In this document: positions 25,709 to 33,703 of the stretch, in pieces
Numbering within the stretch: position 1 is the stretch's first letter
How the letters are laid out: every line of letters starts with the position of its first letter
Source: Halorussus salinisoli
Lineage (GTDB): Archaea > Halobacteriota > Halobacteria > Halobacteriales > Haladaptataceae
Length of the DNA stretch: 64,000 nucleotides
NCBI GenBank assembly: GCA_005239435.1
Contig: ML241305.1
Span: 62,001-126,000, forward strand
Direction of reading: 5' to 3'
Translations under genes and position numbers: made by a program
The notes under the pieces: generated by a model
What the model was told of the DNA's origin: nothing
The model's input: the letters and a program-made list of their open reading frames with translations, nothing else
Databases searched by the model: none

Positions 25709-28309
25709 ATGAGAGATGAAAGTAGTAGCGAGGCGACAGCCGAAAGGGAGGCGGCCGATTCCGGGGGCCGTTCGTTGTGGAGTCGATTCGTCGCGTGGGT
25801 GACGCCAGCGGCGATTCGTCGGCGGTACGCGGCGAAGTTCACGCTCTCGATTACGCTGATCATCCTCGTCGTCGGTGCGGCGGGCGCGACGACCTACGTG
25901 GACGCGAGGGACATGGCGCGCGACGAGGCGGCCGCGGAAGTCGAATCGGCGGTGACGCTACAGGCCGACTCGCTGAGTCGCTGGATACAGGGGCTGCAGA
26001 CCCAGACCCGGACGCTCTCGGCGCGGACGTCGCTCGCCGAGGGCAACCGGACCGAGAAACGACAGCGGCTCAAGGCGGCGATGAATCGGTCGTCGAACGG
26101 GGCCAAGGCGATGTATCTGGTCGACACCGAGCGGGGTATCGTCGTCGCCAGCACGAAGCAGACCGTCGAAGGCTGGTCGCTCGACCGTGTGGAGATGCCG
26201 TGGTCGAACGAGTCGGTCGCCGCGTCGTTCGAGGGTGACGACGACGTGTGGACCTCCCACGCCTACGTCTCGAAGACGACGTCGTACACCGACGAGGACT
26301 CGCCGTGGTACACGGACGACCACAAGTACATGGCGGTCGCCAGCCCCGTCGCCGGTGACGACGACGCGTATCTGGTCGTCGCGGGCGGTATCGACGACCG
26401 AGTGGCGCAACTCCACCAGCCAGCGACGAACCAGACGACGTGGATAGTCGATACCGACGGCGAGACCGTGCTGGAGAGCGACGAGACGAACGTCTCTTCG
26501 GCGGGAATGCTGACCGGCGGCGACGGCGGGGTCTCCGAAATCGGCGACGACTCCGCGACCGGCGGGGACGGCGGCACGGCCTCGGAGGTCGGCCTTCGGG
26601 AGCAGGGCGACTACGTTCTGGCCTACTCGCCCATCGAAGGCACCGACTGGGTGGCCGCGACCGCGATAGAAAAGCAGGAGGCCTACGCCCTGAGTACGGC
26701 CGTCGGGCGGAACATCGGACTCCTCGTGGGCGCGAGTCTGCTCTCGCTCCTCGGTGTCGGACTCGTCCTCGGGCGGCGGACCGTCCGACCGCTGGCGGAC
26801 CTGCGCGAGCGGAGTCGGCGCATGGAGCAGGGCGAACTCGACGTGGACCTCCGGACCCGGCGCGAAGACGAGTTCGGTCGGCTCTACGCGGCGTTCGCCA
26901 GCATGCGCGACGAGTTGCGCGACCAGATTCGGACGACCGAGCGACTCAACAGCCACCTCGAACGCAAGGCCGACGACTACCACGGCGTGATGGAGGCGTG
27001 CGCCGACGGCGACCTCACCCGGCGGATGGACCCCGATAGCGACAACGAGGCGATGACCGCCATCGCCGAGGCGTTCAACGAGATGATGGCCGACATCGAG
27101 ACGACGATGGCCGACCTCGCGGCGTTCGCCGACGAGGTGGCCGACGCTAGCGAGGTCGTGACCGCCTCCTCGGAGGAGGTGTACTCGGCCAGCGAGCAAG
27201 TCACCGAGTCGATTCAGGAGATCTCCGACGGTGCCGACAGCCAGAACGAGCAGTTGCAGACCGTCGCGGACGAACTCAGCGGCCTGTCGGCGACGACCGA
27301 GGAGATAGCGGCCTCCTCGAACCAGGTCGCCGAGTTGGCCGCCGAGACCGCCGAGACCGGCCGCGAGGGGCAGGAGGCCGCACAGGACGCGATTCGCGGT
27401 CTGGCCGAGATAGAGGCCGAGTCCGACGAAGCGGTCGCCGAAATCCAGCGACTCGAAGACGAGGTGACCGAGGTGGACGAACTCATCGAGTTCATCCGGG
27501 AGATCGCCACCCAGACAAACATGCTCGCGCTCAACGCCAGCATCGAGGTGTCGCGGTCGAGTACCGACGGCGGGAATCCCGAGGGGTTCGCGGCGGTAGC
27601 GAACAAGATAAAGGACCTCGCCGAGGAGGCCAAAATCGCGGCCGAGGACATCGAACAGCGCCTCGACCGCATCAAGGCCCAGACCGAGCGCACGGGCGAG
27701 GAGGTCCAGTCGGCGAGCGAAAAGATTTCGGAACACACCGACTCGATAGCCCGCGCCGTGGACGCCCTCGAAGAGATCGCCGACTACGCCCAAGAGACCA
27801 ACACCGGCATCCAGAACATCAGCGAGGCGACCGAAGAGCAGGCCGACGCGACCGAGGAAGTCGTCGCCATGTTCGATGAGGTGGCCCGAATCAGCGAGGA
27901 GACGACCGCGGAGGCGTCGAACGTCGCCGCGGCCGCCGAAGAGCAGACCTCCGCCCTGACCGAAGTCTCCCGGTCGGCAAACGACCTGACCGCGCAGGCC
28001 GAGGGCCTGTCGGAGGCCCTCGCCCGCTTCGAGACCGACGCCAGCGTCGATAGAACCGGCGCTATCGTCGATACGACCGACGCCACTGTCGATAGGTCGC
28101 TCGCCGACGAGACCGACCTGCCGACCGAAATCGCCGCCGACGAAGGGGTTGCGCTCCCGGCGGACACCGATTCCGGAGCGATTCTCGACGGAGAGAGTCG
28201 AGACGAAAGCGACGACGCGGGCGACGAGGACGAACCCGACGAGGCGGGCGATGGAGACGAACGCGACGACGCCGACGAACGACCCGTCGAGTCGCCGGAC
28301 TCGACGTAG
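25709..28309 (+). CDS. Membrane chemotaxis transducer (methyl-accepting, Htr type)
   Basis: An 866-residue transducer. After a cytoplasmic start, helix TM1 (LSITLIILVVGAAGATTYV, about 49-67) leads to an extracellular dCache-like sensor domain (about 70-325) and TM2 (NIGLLVGASLLSLLGVGLVL, about 335-355). Two HAMP segments (RPLADLRERSRRMEQGELDV, and a second near 430-490) follow, then a long coiled-coil signalling domain with the hairpin tip for CheA/CheW (EFIREIATQTNMLALNASIE, about 595-614). The tip continues with VSRSS instead of the usual AARAG. The tail of about 80 residues is acidic and disordered. The ligand is unknown and no che genes lie in this window. Confidence 0.92.
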   Translation: MRDESSSEATAEREAADSGGRSLWSRFVAWVTPAAIRRRYAAKFTLSITLIILVVGAAGATTYVDARDMARDEAAAEVESAVTLQADSLSRWIQGLQTQTRTLSARTSLAEGNRTEKRQRLKAAMNRSSNGAKAMYLVDTERGIVVASTKQTVEGWSLDRVEMPWSNESVAASFEGDDDVWTSHAYVSKTTSYTDEDSPWYTDDHKYMAVASPVAGDDDAYLVVAGGIDDRVAQLHQPATNQTTWIVDTDGETVLESDETNVSSAGMLTGGDGGVSEIGDDSATGGDGGTASEVGLREQGDYVLAYSPIEGTDWVAATAIEKQEAYALSTAVGRNIGLLVGASLLSLLGVGLVLGRRTVRPLADLRERSRRMEQGELDVDLRTRREDEFGRLYAAFASMRDELRDQIRTTERLNSHLERKADDYHGVMEACADGDLTRRMDPDSDNEAMTAIAEAFNEMMADIETTMADLAAFADEVADASEVVTASSEEVYSASEQVTESIQEISDGADSQNEQLQTVADELSGLSATTEEIAASSNQVAELAAETAETGREGQEAAQDAIRGLAEIEAESDEAVAEIQRLEDEVTEVDELIEFIREIATQTNMLALNASIEVSRSSTDGGNPEGFAAVANKIKDLAEEAKIAAEDIEQRLDRIKAQTERTGEEVQSASEKISEHTDSIARAVDALEEIADYAQETNTGIQNISEATEEQADATEEVVAMFDEVARISEETTAEASNVAAAAEEQTSALTEVSRSANDLTAQAEGLSEALARFETDASVDRTGAIVDTTDATVDRSLADETDLPTEIAADEGVALPADTDSGAILDGESRDESDDAGDEDEPDEAGDGDERDDADERPVESPDST

Positions 28310-28323
28310 CGGAATCTCGTTCT

Positions 28324-29013
28324 CTATCGTTCGACCGTGTGCCGGACTCGTCGATGCTCTCGCTTCGTGTTGACGTTCTCGACCGAGGTTGCGAGCGACA
28401 CGTCCGACGGGGCGGCCGGAATCGGGACGGTCGTCGGGGCCGACAGCGCGTCCAGAAGCGTCTGGAGGCCGTCGTCGGGCCGAAGCCGACTCCGAGCGTC
28501 GGCCACCGCGTCCCGTCGATAGAACGCGTGCAACGGTTCGCGCCCTCCGTCCGGATGCACCGGGACGAGCGCGTCCGGCGGCGAACGGGTCGTCCGGAGG
28601 CGGTTCGCGAGCCACGCTATCGCCGCCGGGCGGAGTCGCGGCATGTCGCACCCGGTCAGGAACAGCCACTCGGTGTGGACCGCGGAGAGCGACCCGTACA
28701 GCCCCGAGAGCGGTCCCCCGAACGAAGTCGCGTCGAAAGCGAATCTCGCGTCGGCGGCCGACTCCAGTCCCGCTTCGACGGTGGCGCGCTGGTCGTCGTC
28801 CTTCACCGCGACTAGCGGCGAGTCGTCCGCGACGGCGCGAACGGTTCGGACGGCGCGTTGGACGTAGGTATCGCCGTCCACGACTGCGACCGCCTTGTTC
28901 GTCTCGCCGAAGCGTCGGCTGTGACCGCCCGCGAGGACGACGCCGGTAAACGGGGGAGAGGTGGAGTCTGCGAAACGAGGGGAGTCCGCGGGACGACCGG
29001 CGTCTCCCGTCAT
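28324..29013 (-). CDS. mobA: Molybdenum cofactor guanylyltransferase MobA
   Basis: A 229-residue nucleotidyltransferase that joins GMP to molybdopterin to form the bis-MGD cofactor needed by NarG-type enzymes. The signature is the N-terminal GTP-binding loop VVLAGGHSRRFGETNKA, followed by the FGGPLSGLYGSL motif and the metal-binding FLTGCDMPRLRP. The ATG at 29013 lies five bases past the upstream gene's stop, so it is the twelfth and last gene of the nitrate reductase operon. Placing MobA here ensures cofactor supply when the reductase is made. Confidence 0.9.
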   Translation of the reverse strand: MTGDAGRPADSPRFADSTSPPFTGVVLAGGHSRRFGETNKAVAVVDGDTYVQRAVRTVRAVADDSPLVAVKDDDQRATVEAGLESAADARFAFDATSFGGPLSGLYGSLSAVHTEWLFLTGCDMPRLRPAAIAWLANRLRTTRSPPDALVPVHPDGGREPLHAFYRRDAVADARSRLRPDDGLQTLLDALSAPTTVPIPAAPSDVSLATSVENVNTKREHRRVRHTVER

Positions 29014-29018
29014 GGCGC

Positions 29019-30266
29019 TCAGGGGTGAACCGCCCGGAGTACCCACTTCTCGAGGCCGCGTCGCTCGACCGTGAACTCCGGGAGTGCGTCGGTCGGTTCG
29101 CCCTCCCTGCCCGCGAGGTCGGTCAGGAACTCCCCCACGGGAGTCGGGTCGCGGTCGCTCACGAGGTAGAGCGGTTCGCCCGAGTCGAGACCCTCGAACG
29201 CTTCGCGGACTCGCTCGACTCGTTTCTGGGCTTCGAGGCCGCGGATATCCACCGGGTCGTCGGGGAGTTCGAGACGCTCGACGGCTTCCAACCGGTCCGT
29301 AACCGTCTCGGCGAGTGCGACGAACGCCTCCGGAGCAGTCTCCGGTTCCGGCCGAGTCTGCAAGTCGGGCGAGAACGGAAGCCGAGCCAACACCGGCACG
29401 TCGAGGCCCTCCGAGGGCGACTGGCCGGGGAACATGTCGTGGTCCCGGTCGCACCCCTCGCAGACGAAGTGGTCCATGTTGACGACCGTCCCGAGGACCG
29501 GGACCCCGTTCTCCTCGAACAGGCGGCGACTCCGCCGGGTGTCCTCGACGCTGGTGTGGAACGGCGTCGTGACGAAGACCACGCCGTCGATGGGGACCTC
29601 CTGAAGTGTGGTCAGTAGCACGTCGCTGGTACCGGGCGGCAGGTCGATGACGAGGGTGTCGGGGTCGTCCCACGCGGTGTCGGCGAAGAGGTCCGAGAGC
29701 GCGTCGTGAGCCATCGCGCCGCGCCACGCCAGCGGCCCGCCCTCGGTCATCAGGCCCACGCTCATGACCTCCATTCCCCCGACGGTGGCCGGAATGGGAT
29801 TGTCCTCGTCGTCGGACAGGATGGGGCCGTCCACGTCCAGCAACGAGGGGACGTTCGGCCCGAATATGTCGGCGTCAAACAGTCCCACCTCGCGGTCGGC
29901 GGCGAGCGCGCAGGCCAACTGGGTAGCGACGGTGGTCTTGCCGACCCCGCCCTTCGTGGACGCCACGGCGACCACGGTGTCTATCTCCGCGATGGAGACC
30001 CGGCCGTCGGTGTCCGGCCCGGCGGGTTCGACGTGGGCGCTCTCGACGCCCGGCACGTCGTGGACCGCCGCGAGCAGGGTCCGCATCACCTCGTCGGTCG
30101 TCCGGGGGTCGAACTGGTGGAGGTCAGCCCCGACCGTGACCGCGTTGTCCTCGACTTCGATGTCGGCTATCAGTCCGGCCTCGAAGACGTTCGTTCCCGT
30201 GCGCGAGTCCTCGACCGCTCGGAGCGCGGTCTCCACGTCGTCCTGTAGTTGCGTTTCGGAGTTCAT
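29019..30266 (-). CDS. Mrp-type ATPase with C-terminal DUF2249-like domain
   Basis: A 415-residue fusion. Residues 1 to about 85 resemble the MIP18/DUF59 domain of Mrp proteins. Residues about 97-330 form the ATPase, with P-loop STKGGVGKTT (103-112), FDADIFGPNVPSLL, DLPPGTSDVLL and a cluster-type CEGC. Residues about 345-415 (PVDIRGLEAQKRVERVREAF, GEPLYLVSDRDPTPV) match the DUF2249 fold, related to TusA-like proteins. The P-loop differs from the standard Mrp form ([10 protein letters not shown], seen in the copy at 5.6-6.6 kb). It lies between the HEAT protein and mobA, so delivery of Fe-S clusters to NarG, NarH or the Rieske protein is a reasonable inference. Confidence 0.85.
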   Translation of the reverse strand: MNSETQLQDDVETALRAVEDSRTGTNVFEAGLIADIEVEDNAVTVGADLHQFDPRTTDEVMRTLLAAVHDVPGVESAHVEPAGPDTDGRVSIAEIDTVVAVASTKGGVGKTTVATQLACALAADREVGLFDADIFGPNVPSLLDVDGPILSDDEDNPIPATVGGMEVMSVGLMTEGGPLAWRGAMAHDALSDLFADTAWDDPDTLVIDLPPGTSDVLLTTLQEVPIDGVVFVTTPFHTSVEDTRRSRRLFEENGVPVLGTVVNMDHFVCEGCDRDHDMFPGQSPSEGLDVPVLARLPFSPDLQTRPEPETAPEAFVALAETVTDRLEAVERLELPDDPVDIRGLEAQKRVERVREAFEGLDSGEPLYLVSDRDPTPVGEFLTDLAGREGEPTDALPEFTVERRGLEKWVLRAVHP

Positions 30267-30283
30267 GACGTTGGTTTCGGGGT

Positions 30284-31246
30284 TCAGAGGTTCGGTTGTC
30301 TGTTGAGCAGGTCTTCGCCGGGGAGGAGCGTCTCGGACTCCGCCATCGCGCCGGTGAACTGCCGCCGGAAGCGGTGCGGGTCGACCGACCGGGCGCGCTT
30401 GGCGGTGACGGCCACGATGTCGCTGTCGTCGGAGAACGCCATCCCCTCCAGCGTTCGGCGGGCGCGGTCGTCGTCGATGCCGCCCAGCACGTGGGCGACC
30501 CACTCCCGGACGCGCTCGCTCGGGTCGCCAGCGAGGGGTAACACGTCGTCGAGCACGTCCTCGCCGCGGAGTTTGAACAGCGATATCACGGCGTTGCGCC
30601 GGGTCGCGTGGTGGTCGTCGTCGAGCGCCGCCTCCATCCGGTCGGCGTGGGCCTCGCGGTCGAGTCGGTCGAGGGTCACGACCGCCTCCGCGCGGACCCA
30701 CGGGTCGTCGTCGTGCGAGACCTCGCGGGCGACCTCCGCGGCGCGCTCGCCGCCGAGTTTGCCGAGCGACTCGACCGCGAACTGTCGGACGTCCGCGTCG
30801 TCGTCTTCGAGCGCCACCCGCGAGAGCGCGGCAACCACCGGTTCGGAGCCGTCGGTGTCGGCGAGCGCGAGGGTGGCCCGGCGGCGCTCGGTCTTCGACC
30901 CGGCGTCGAGGTCGTCGAGCAGGTCGCGCGCCGAGGCGTCGGCCACCGGGTCGGTGTCGCTCGCGGTGAGTTCCTCGGGGTCCATCTCCCCGAGGGTCAC
31001 GTCCCGGCCCACTTCGATGTCGGCGAGGCTGTCGAACGGTTCCTCGCCGAATCCCGGACTCCGCGTCGGGTCGAGTTGCGGGTCGGGCGGCCCGTCGGTC
31101 TCCTCCTCGGACCCGCAGGCGTGGCTCTCGGAACCGCCGCCGTGGTCGCTGGTGCAGTCACAGCCGTGGTCCACGGAATCCTCGTCGTGGCCGTGAGAGC
31201 AGTTACAACCGCTGTCGTCGGTACAGTTACAATCGTGGTTCGTCAC
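30284..31246 (-). CDS. HEAT-repeat protein with Cys/His-rich N-terminus
   Basis: A 320-residue protein. The first 45 residues contain seven cysteines, six of them in three CXC pairs (C6/C8, C14/C16, C29/C31, plus C44), and six histidines, which looks like a metal site. From about residue 105 to 285 there are five or six HEAT-type helical repeats (for example VRQFAVESLGKLGGERAAEV, WVRAEAVVTLDRLDREAHAD, TRRNAVISLFKLRGEDVLDD). Such solenoids bind other proteins. GTG start overlaps the stop of the preceding membrane gene. Its place after narJ suggests a chaperone or metal-handling role in nitrate reductase assembly; I know of no characterised relative. Confidence 0.8.
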   Translation of the reverse strand: MTNHDCNCTDDSGCNCSHGHDEDSVDHGCDCTSDHGGGSESHACGSEEETDGPPDPQLDPTRSPGFGEEPFDSLADIEVGRDVTLGEMDPEELTASDTDPVADASARDLLDDLDAGSKTERRRATLALADTDGSEPVVAALSRVALEDDDADVRQFAVESLGKLGGERAAEVAREVSHDDDPWVRAEAVVTLDRLDREAHADRMEAALDDDHHATRRNAVISLFKLRGEDVLDDVLPLAGDPSERVREWVAHVLGGIDDDRARRTLEGMAFSDDSDIVAVTAKRARSVDPHRFRRQFTGAMAESETLLPGEDLLNRQPNL

Positions 31247-32148
31247 GTGGAATCACCTCCGGACGCCGCGGCGAGCAGGAACGCGACTGCGACCGCCACG
31301 GAGACGCCCCGCGGGATGCTGGCCGGAACGCCAGCGACGAGGAGGAGCGTTCCACCGACCGCGGCCGAGACGCGCCGGTCCGACAGGCCGTCGGCGACCG
31401 TCGCCGTCGTTCCGCCCACTGCCAGTGCGAGCAGTACACTCGGCGGGTCGATGGCGGCCCCGGCGGCCAGCGCGACCGCACCGCTGACGAACGGAGCCTC
31501 CAATATCAGGGCGTAGGCTCCGACGGCGACGAGACCGCCGACCGCGAGTCCTCGCCGCCCGGCCCGGACCGCGAGCGGGGTCGCGGCCATCCCGAGGAGC
31601 GCGGCGGTCGTCCCGGCCGACCGGAACGCGACCGGGCGATACCCGGCGGCACCGACCAGCGAGAGCGTCAGACCGCCGACCAGTGCGCCGGCGACCGCCT
31701 CCCGCGGGCCGGGCCGCCGGTCGAATTGTCCGGCGACGACCAGCCAGCCCCCGGCGACGAGCGCGCCGACCGTCGGCACCGCGACCGCGGAGGTCACGGC
31801 CGAGAGCAGGCCGAACACGCCGACCGAGAGCAGGCCGACCCGCTCCAGTTCGCGGTCCGCGGTCACGCCGAGAGCGACCGCGGCGGTCGCCGGACCGACA
31901 AGCGCCGCGAGTCGGACGAGTTCGTACCACCCCGCCGACGCGGCGCCCGGAACGTGGAGCGGACTGTTCACGACGAGTCGCGTGGCGGCCAGCGGAACCG
32001 CACCGAGAAGGGCCGCCGCGCCCGCGAGAGCGCGGACGCGGACGTTCCGCGAACGCGAGGTGACGTCGGTAGCCACCGCAGCGACCGCTCTGGCGGCCGC
32101 GCCGACGAGCGCGCGAACCCAGGCGACCGCGGGACGCGACTGGCTCAC
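31243..32148 (-). CDS. Membrane protein in the nitrate reductase operon
   Basis: A 301-residue, Ala/Val/Gly-rich protein with roughly eight or nine transmembrane segments (for example LAGAAALLGAVPLAATRLVV, TVGALVAGGWLVVAGQF, GGLVAVGAYALILEAPFV). No conserved charged motif for transport is evident. It starts with GTG at 32148, overlapping the narJ stop, and its own stop overlaps the HEAT gene, so all three are translationally coupled. It does not resemble NarK-type nitrate transporters. Possible roles are membrane assembly or anchoring of the reductase; this is context only. Confidence 0.7.
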   Translation of the reverse strand: MSQSRPAVAWVRALVGAAARAVAAVATDVTSRSRNVRVRALAGAAALLGAVPLAATRLVVNSPLHVPGAASAGWYELVRLAALVGPATAAVALGVTADRELERVGLLSVGVFGLLSAVTSAVAVPTVGALVAGGWLVVAGQFDRRPGPREAVAGALVGGLTLSLVGAAGYRPVAFRSAGTTAALLGMAATPLAVRAGRRGLAVGGLVAVGAYALILEAPFVSGAVALAAGAAIDPPSVLLALAVGGTTATVADGLSDRRVSAAVGGTLLLVAGVPASIPRGVSVAVAVAFLLAAASGGDST

Positions 32149-32852
32149 GGCGGCCCTCCGTCGAGTCGCGCCGCCAGGTCCCGCCTGTCTGCGGCGGTGA
32201 ACGCGTCGAGCAGTTCCGCGAACTGGCCGTACGCGCCCGTGTTCGGTTCGTCTCGGGTGCGCTCGACGACGCCCTCGACGAGGATGCGGAGGTGGCGGTC
32301 GAGGAAGTCGAACCGAGCGATTGCGTCGTCGTCGCCGTCGAACGCGGCCTCCCGGCGGGCGAGGTAGCCCGCGAACTCGAGTTGGAGTCGGAGGTGGTCG
32401 TGGTGTTCTCGGTCGGACTCGTCTGGCTGTAACCCGTAGTAGTCGTAGGCCCGCGCGAGGTCGAGGTTCACGTCGTTCCACGACGCGTTCGGCCGGTAGG
32501 CCGACTCGTAGAGCGGCACCGGCGGTTCGTCGGTCGAGAGCGACCCGTCGGTCCGGTCCTCGTACTCGGCGTAACCGAGGACGAACACGTCGTTGTAGCG
32601 GGCGCAAAGGGTGTCGAAGTCGTCGTCGGTGTCGAGCGACTCGACGGGGACCGACAGCGGGGTTCGCTCGACCAGCGACTCGACCTGCTCGCGGAGGTCG
32701 GCGTCAGCGAGCGCCTCGTAGAACGCCTCGTCCGGGTGTTCGAACGCCCGCGCGAGCAGGGCGTACAGGCCGCCGCGGGCGGCCGCGTCGGCGTCGAGGT
32801 CGGCCTGGCGGAGTCGCCCCGCGGCGTCGGCGTCGTCCGAGTTCGTTCCCAT
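32145..32852 (-). CDS. narJ: NarJ/TorD-family molybdoenzyme chaperone
   Basis: A 235-residue all-helical protein of the TorD/DmsD/NarJ group, which keeps the catalytic subunit unfolded for cofactor insertion and times its Tat export. Typical features are the early helix ARGGLYALLARAFEHPDEAF, PPVPLYESAYR and the paired histidines in REHHDHLRLQLEFAGYL. Its ATG overlaps the stop of the gamma-subunit gene by one base (TGATG). The next gene overlaps its end as well. The partner is clearly the NarG encoded upstream in this operon. Confidence 0.88.
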   Translation of the reverse strand: MGTNSDDADAAGRLRQADLDADAAARGGLYALLARAFEHPDEAFYEALADADLREQVESLVERTPLSVPVESLDTDDDFDTLCARYNDVFVLGYAEYEDRTDGSLSTDEPPVPLYESAYRPNASWNDVNLDLARAYDYYGLQPDESDREHHDHLRLQLEFAGYLARREAAFDGDDDAIARFDFLDRHLRILVEGVVERTRDEPNTGAYGQFAELLDAFTAADRRDLAARLDGGPP

Positions 32853-33703
32853 CAGCTTCCACCTCGCTGGACGGCCATCGCGGACACCGCCACCACGACG
32901 ACGATAGCGATACCGGCGATGGTCCACAGGATGGTCTGGTACGGCGGTCCCTCCGGTTCCGGCCCGAACGGGAGATACTGCCAGTCGCTCACCGACTTCC
33001 GTCCGGCCCGCTCGGCGTTCGACCCGTTCCAGACCGCGAAGGCGACGTTCACGTTCTCGTTCACGTCGAGGTCGGTTCGTCGGTCGGCGTCGGCGGGCAA
33101 CTTCCGCTCGAACACGACGTGCCACCGACCGTCCCGGTAGGTGCCGTTGGCCTCGACGCTCGCGTTCGGGAACCGAGTCGAGGTCCCGGGTCCGGCGGCG
33201 AGCAGTTCCTCGTCGCCCTGTGCGCCGTTCCACCACCACAGGTTCACCATCGCGTTCGGCCCGCCCATCGCGATTCCGGGTTCGGCGCTCGCGTTGGCCG
33301 GGAACTGGACGGCGACGGCGTCGCCGAACGAGGTGGTCCGGGGCGTCTCGTACTGCGAGGGCGTCACGTTGCCGTCCTCGGTGGCGTCGCTCCAGGTGAG
33401 CCTGACGAACAGCGTCCCCTCCGAGCGAGCGGTCTGGACGTTCATCCGTTCTATCGAGGTGTCGTTGGCGTTCGGGGCATTGCTCGGCGCGCTCGAAAGC
33501 GGTACCGTGACCGTGGCGGCGTCGTTCCAGACCGGTGCAGTCGGGTCCGACAGCGACGACGCCTGCGACTGGGACGCCGACAACACGGGAATCTCGCCCG
33601 CGGGGTCCTGCCCCACGACGAACTGCGGGACGACGGCGACCACGGCGACGAGCGCGAGCGCCACGGTGAGTTTCGTGCCGGGTCCCGTCCGGTCGAGTCT
33701 CAC
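32852..33703 (-). CDS. Haem-binding gamma subunit of the nitrate reductase (ethylbenzene dehydrogenase-like)
   Basis: A 283-residue exported protein of the type II molybdoenzyme gamma family, which binds one b haem and links the enzyme to its electron donor. It has a signal-like N-terminus (LTVALALVAVVAVVPQFVVG), an extracellular beta-rich domain (PTAPVWNDAATVTVPLSS, LFVRLTWSDATEDGNV, DAVAVQFPANA, MVNLWWWNG) and a C-terminal membrane helix (TILWTIAGIAIVVVVAVSAM). Candidate haem ligands such as the Met in IERMNVQ cannot be proved from sequence. Translation begins at a GTG sharing a base with the narH stop (TAGTG). Its topology supports an active site on the outer face of the membrane. Confidence 0.82.
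   Translation of the reverse strand: MRLDRTGPGTKLTVALALVAVVAVVPQFVVGQDPAGEIPVLSASQSQASSLSDPTAPVWNDAATVTVPLSSAPSNAPNANDTSIERMNVQTARSEGTLFVRLTWSDATEDGNVTPSQYETPRTTSFGDAVAVQFPANASAEPGIAMGGPNAMVNLWWWNGAQGDEELLAAGPGTSTRFPNASVEANGTYRDGRWHVVFERKLPADADRRTDLDVNENVNVAFAVWNGSNAERAGRKSVSDWQYLPFGPEPEGPPYQTILWTIAGIAIVVVVAVSAMAVQRGGS

Noticed and set aside
25958-28669. Very long minus-strand open frame opposite the transducer gene
   Set aside because: High third-position GC in the real gene suppresses stops on the other strand. The product lacks any domain and the transducer on the plus strand is certain.
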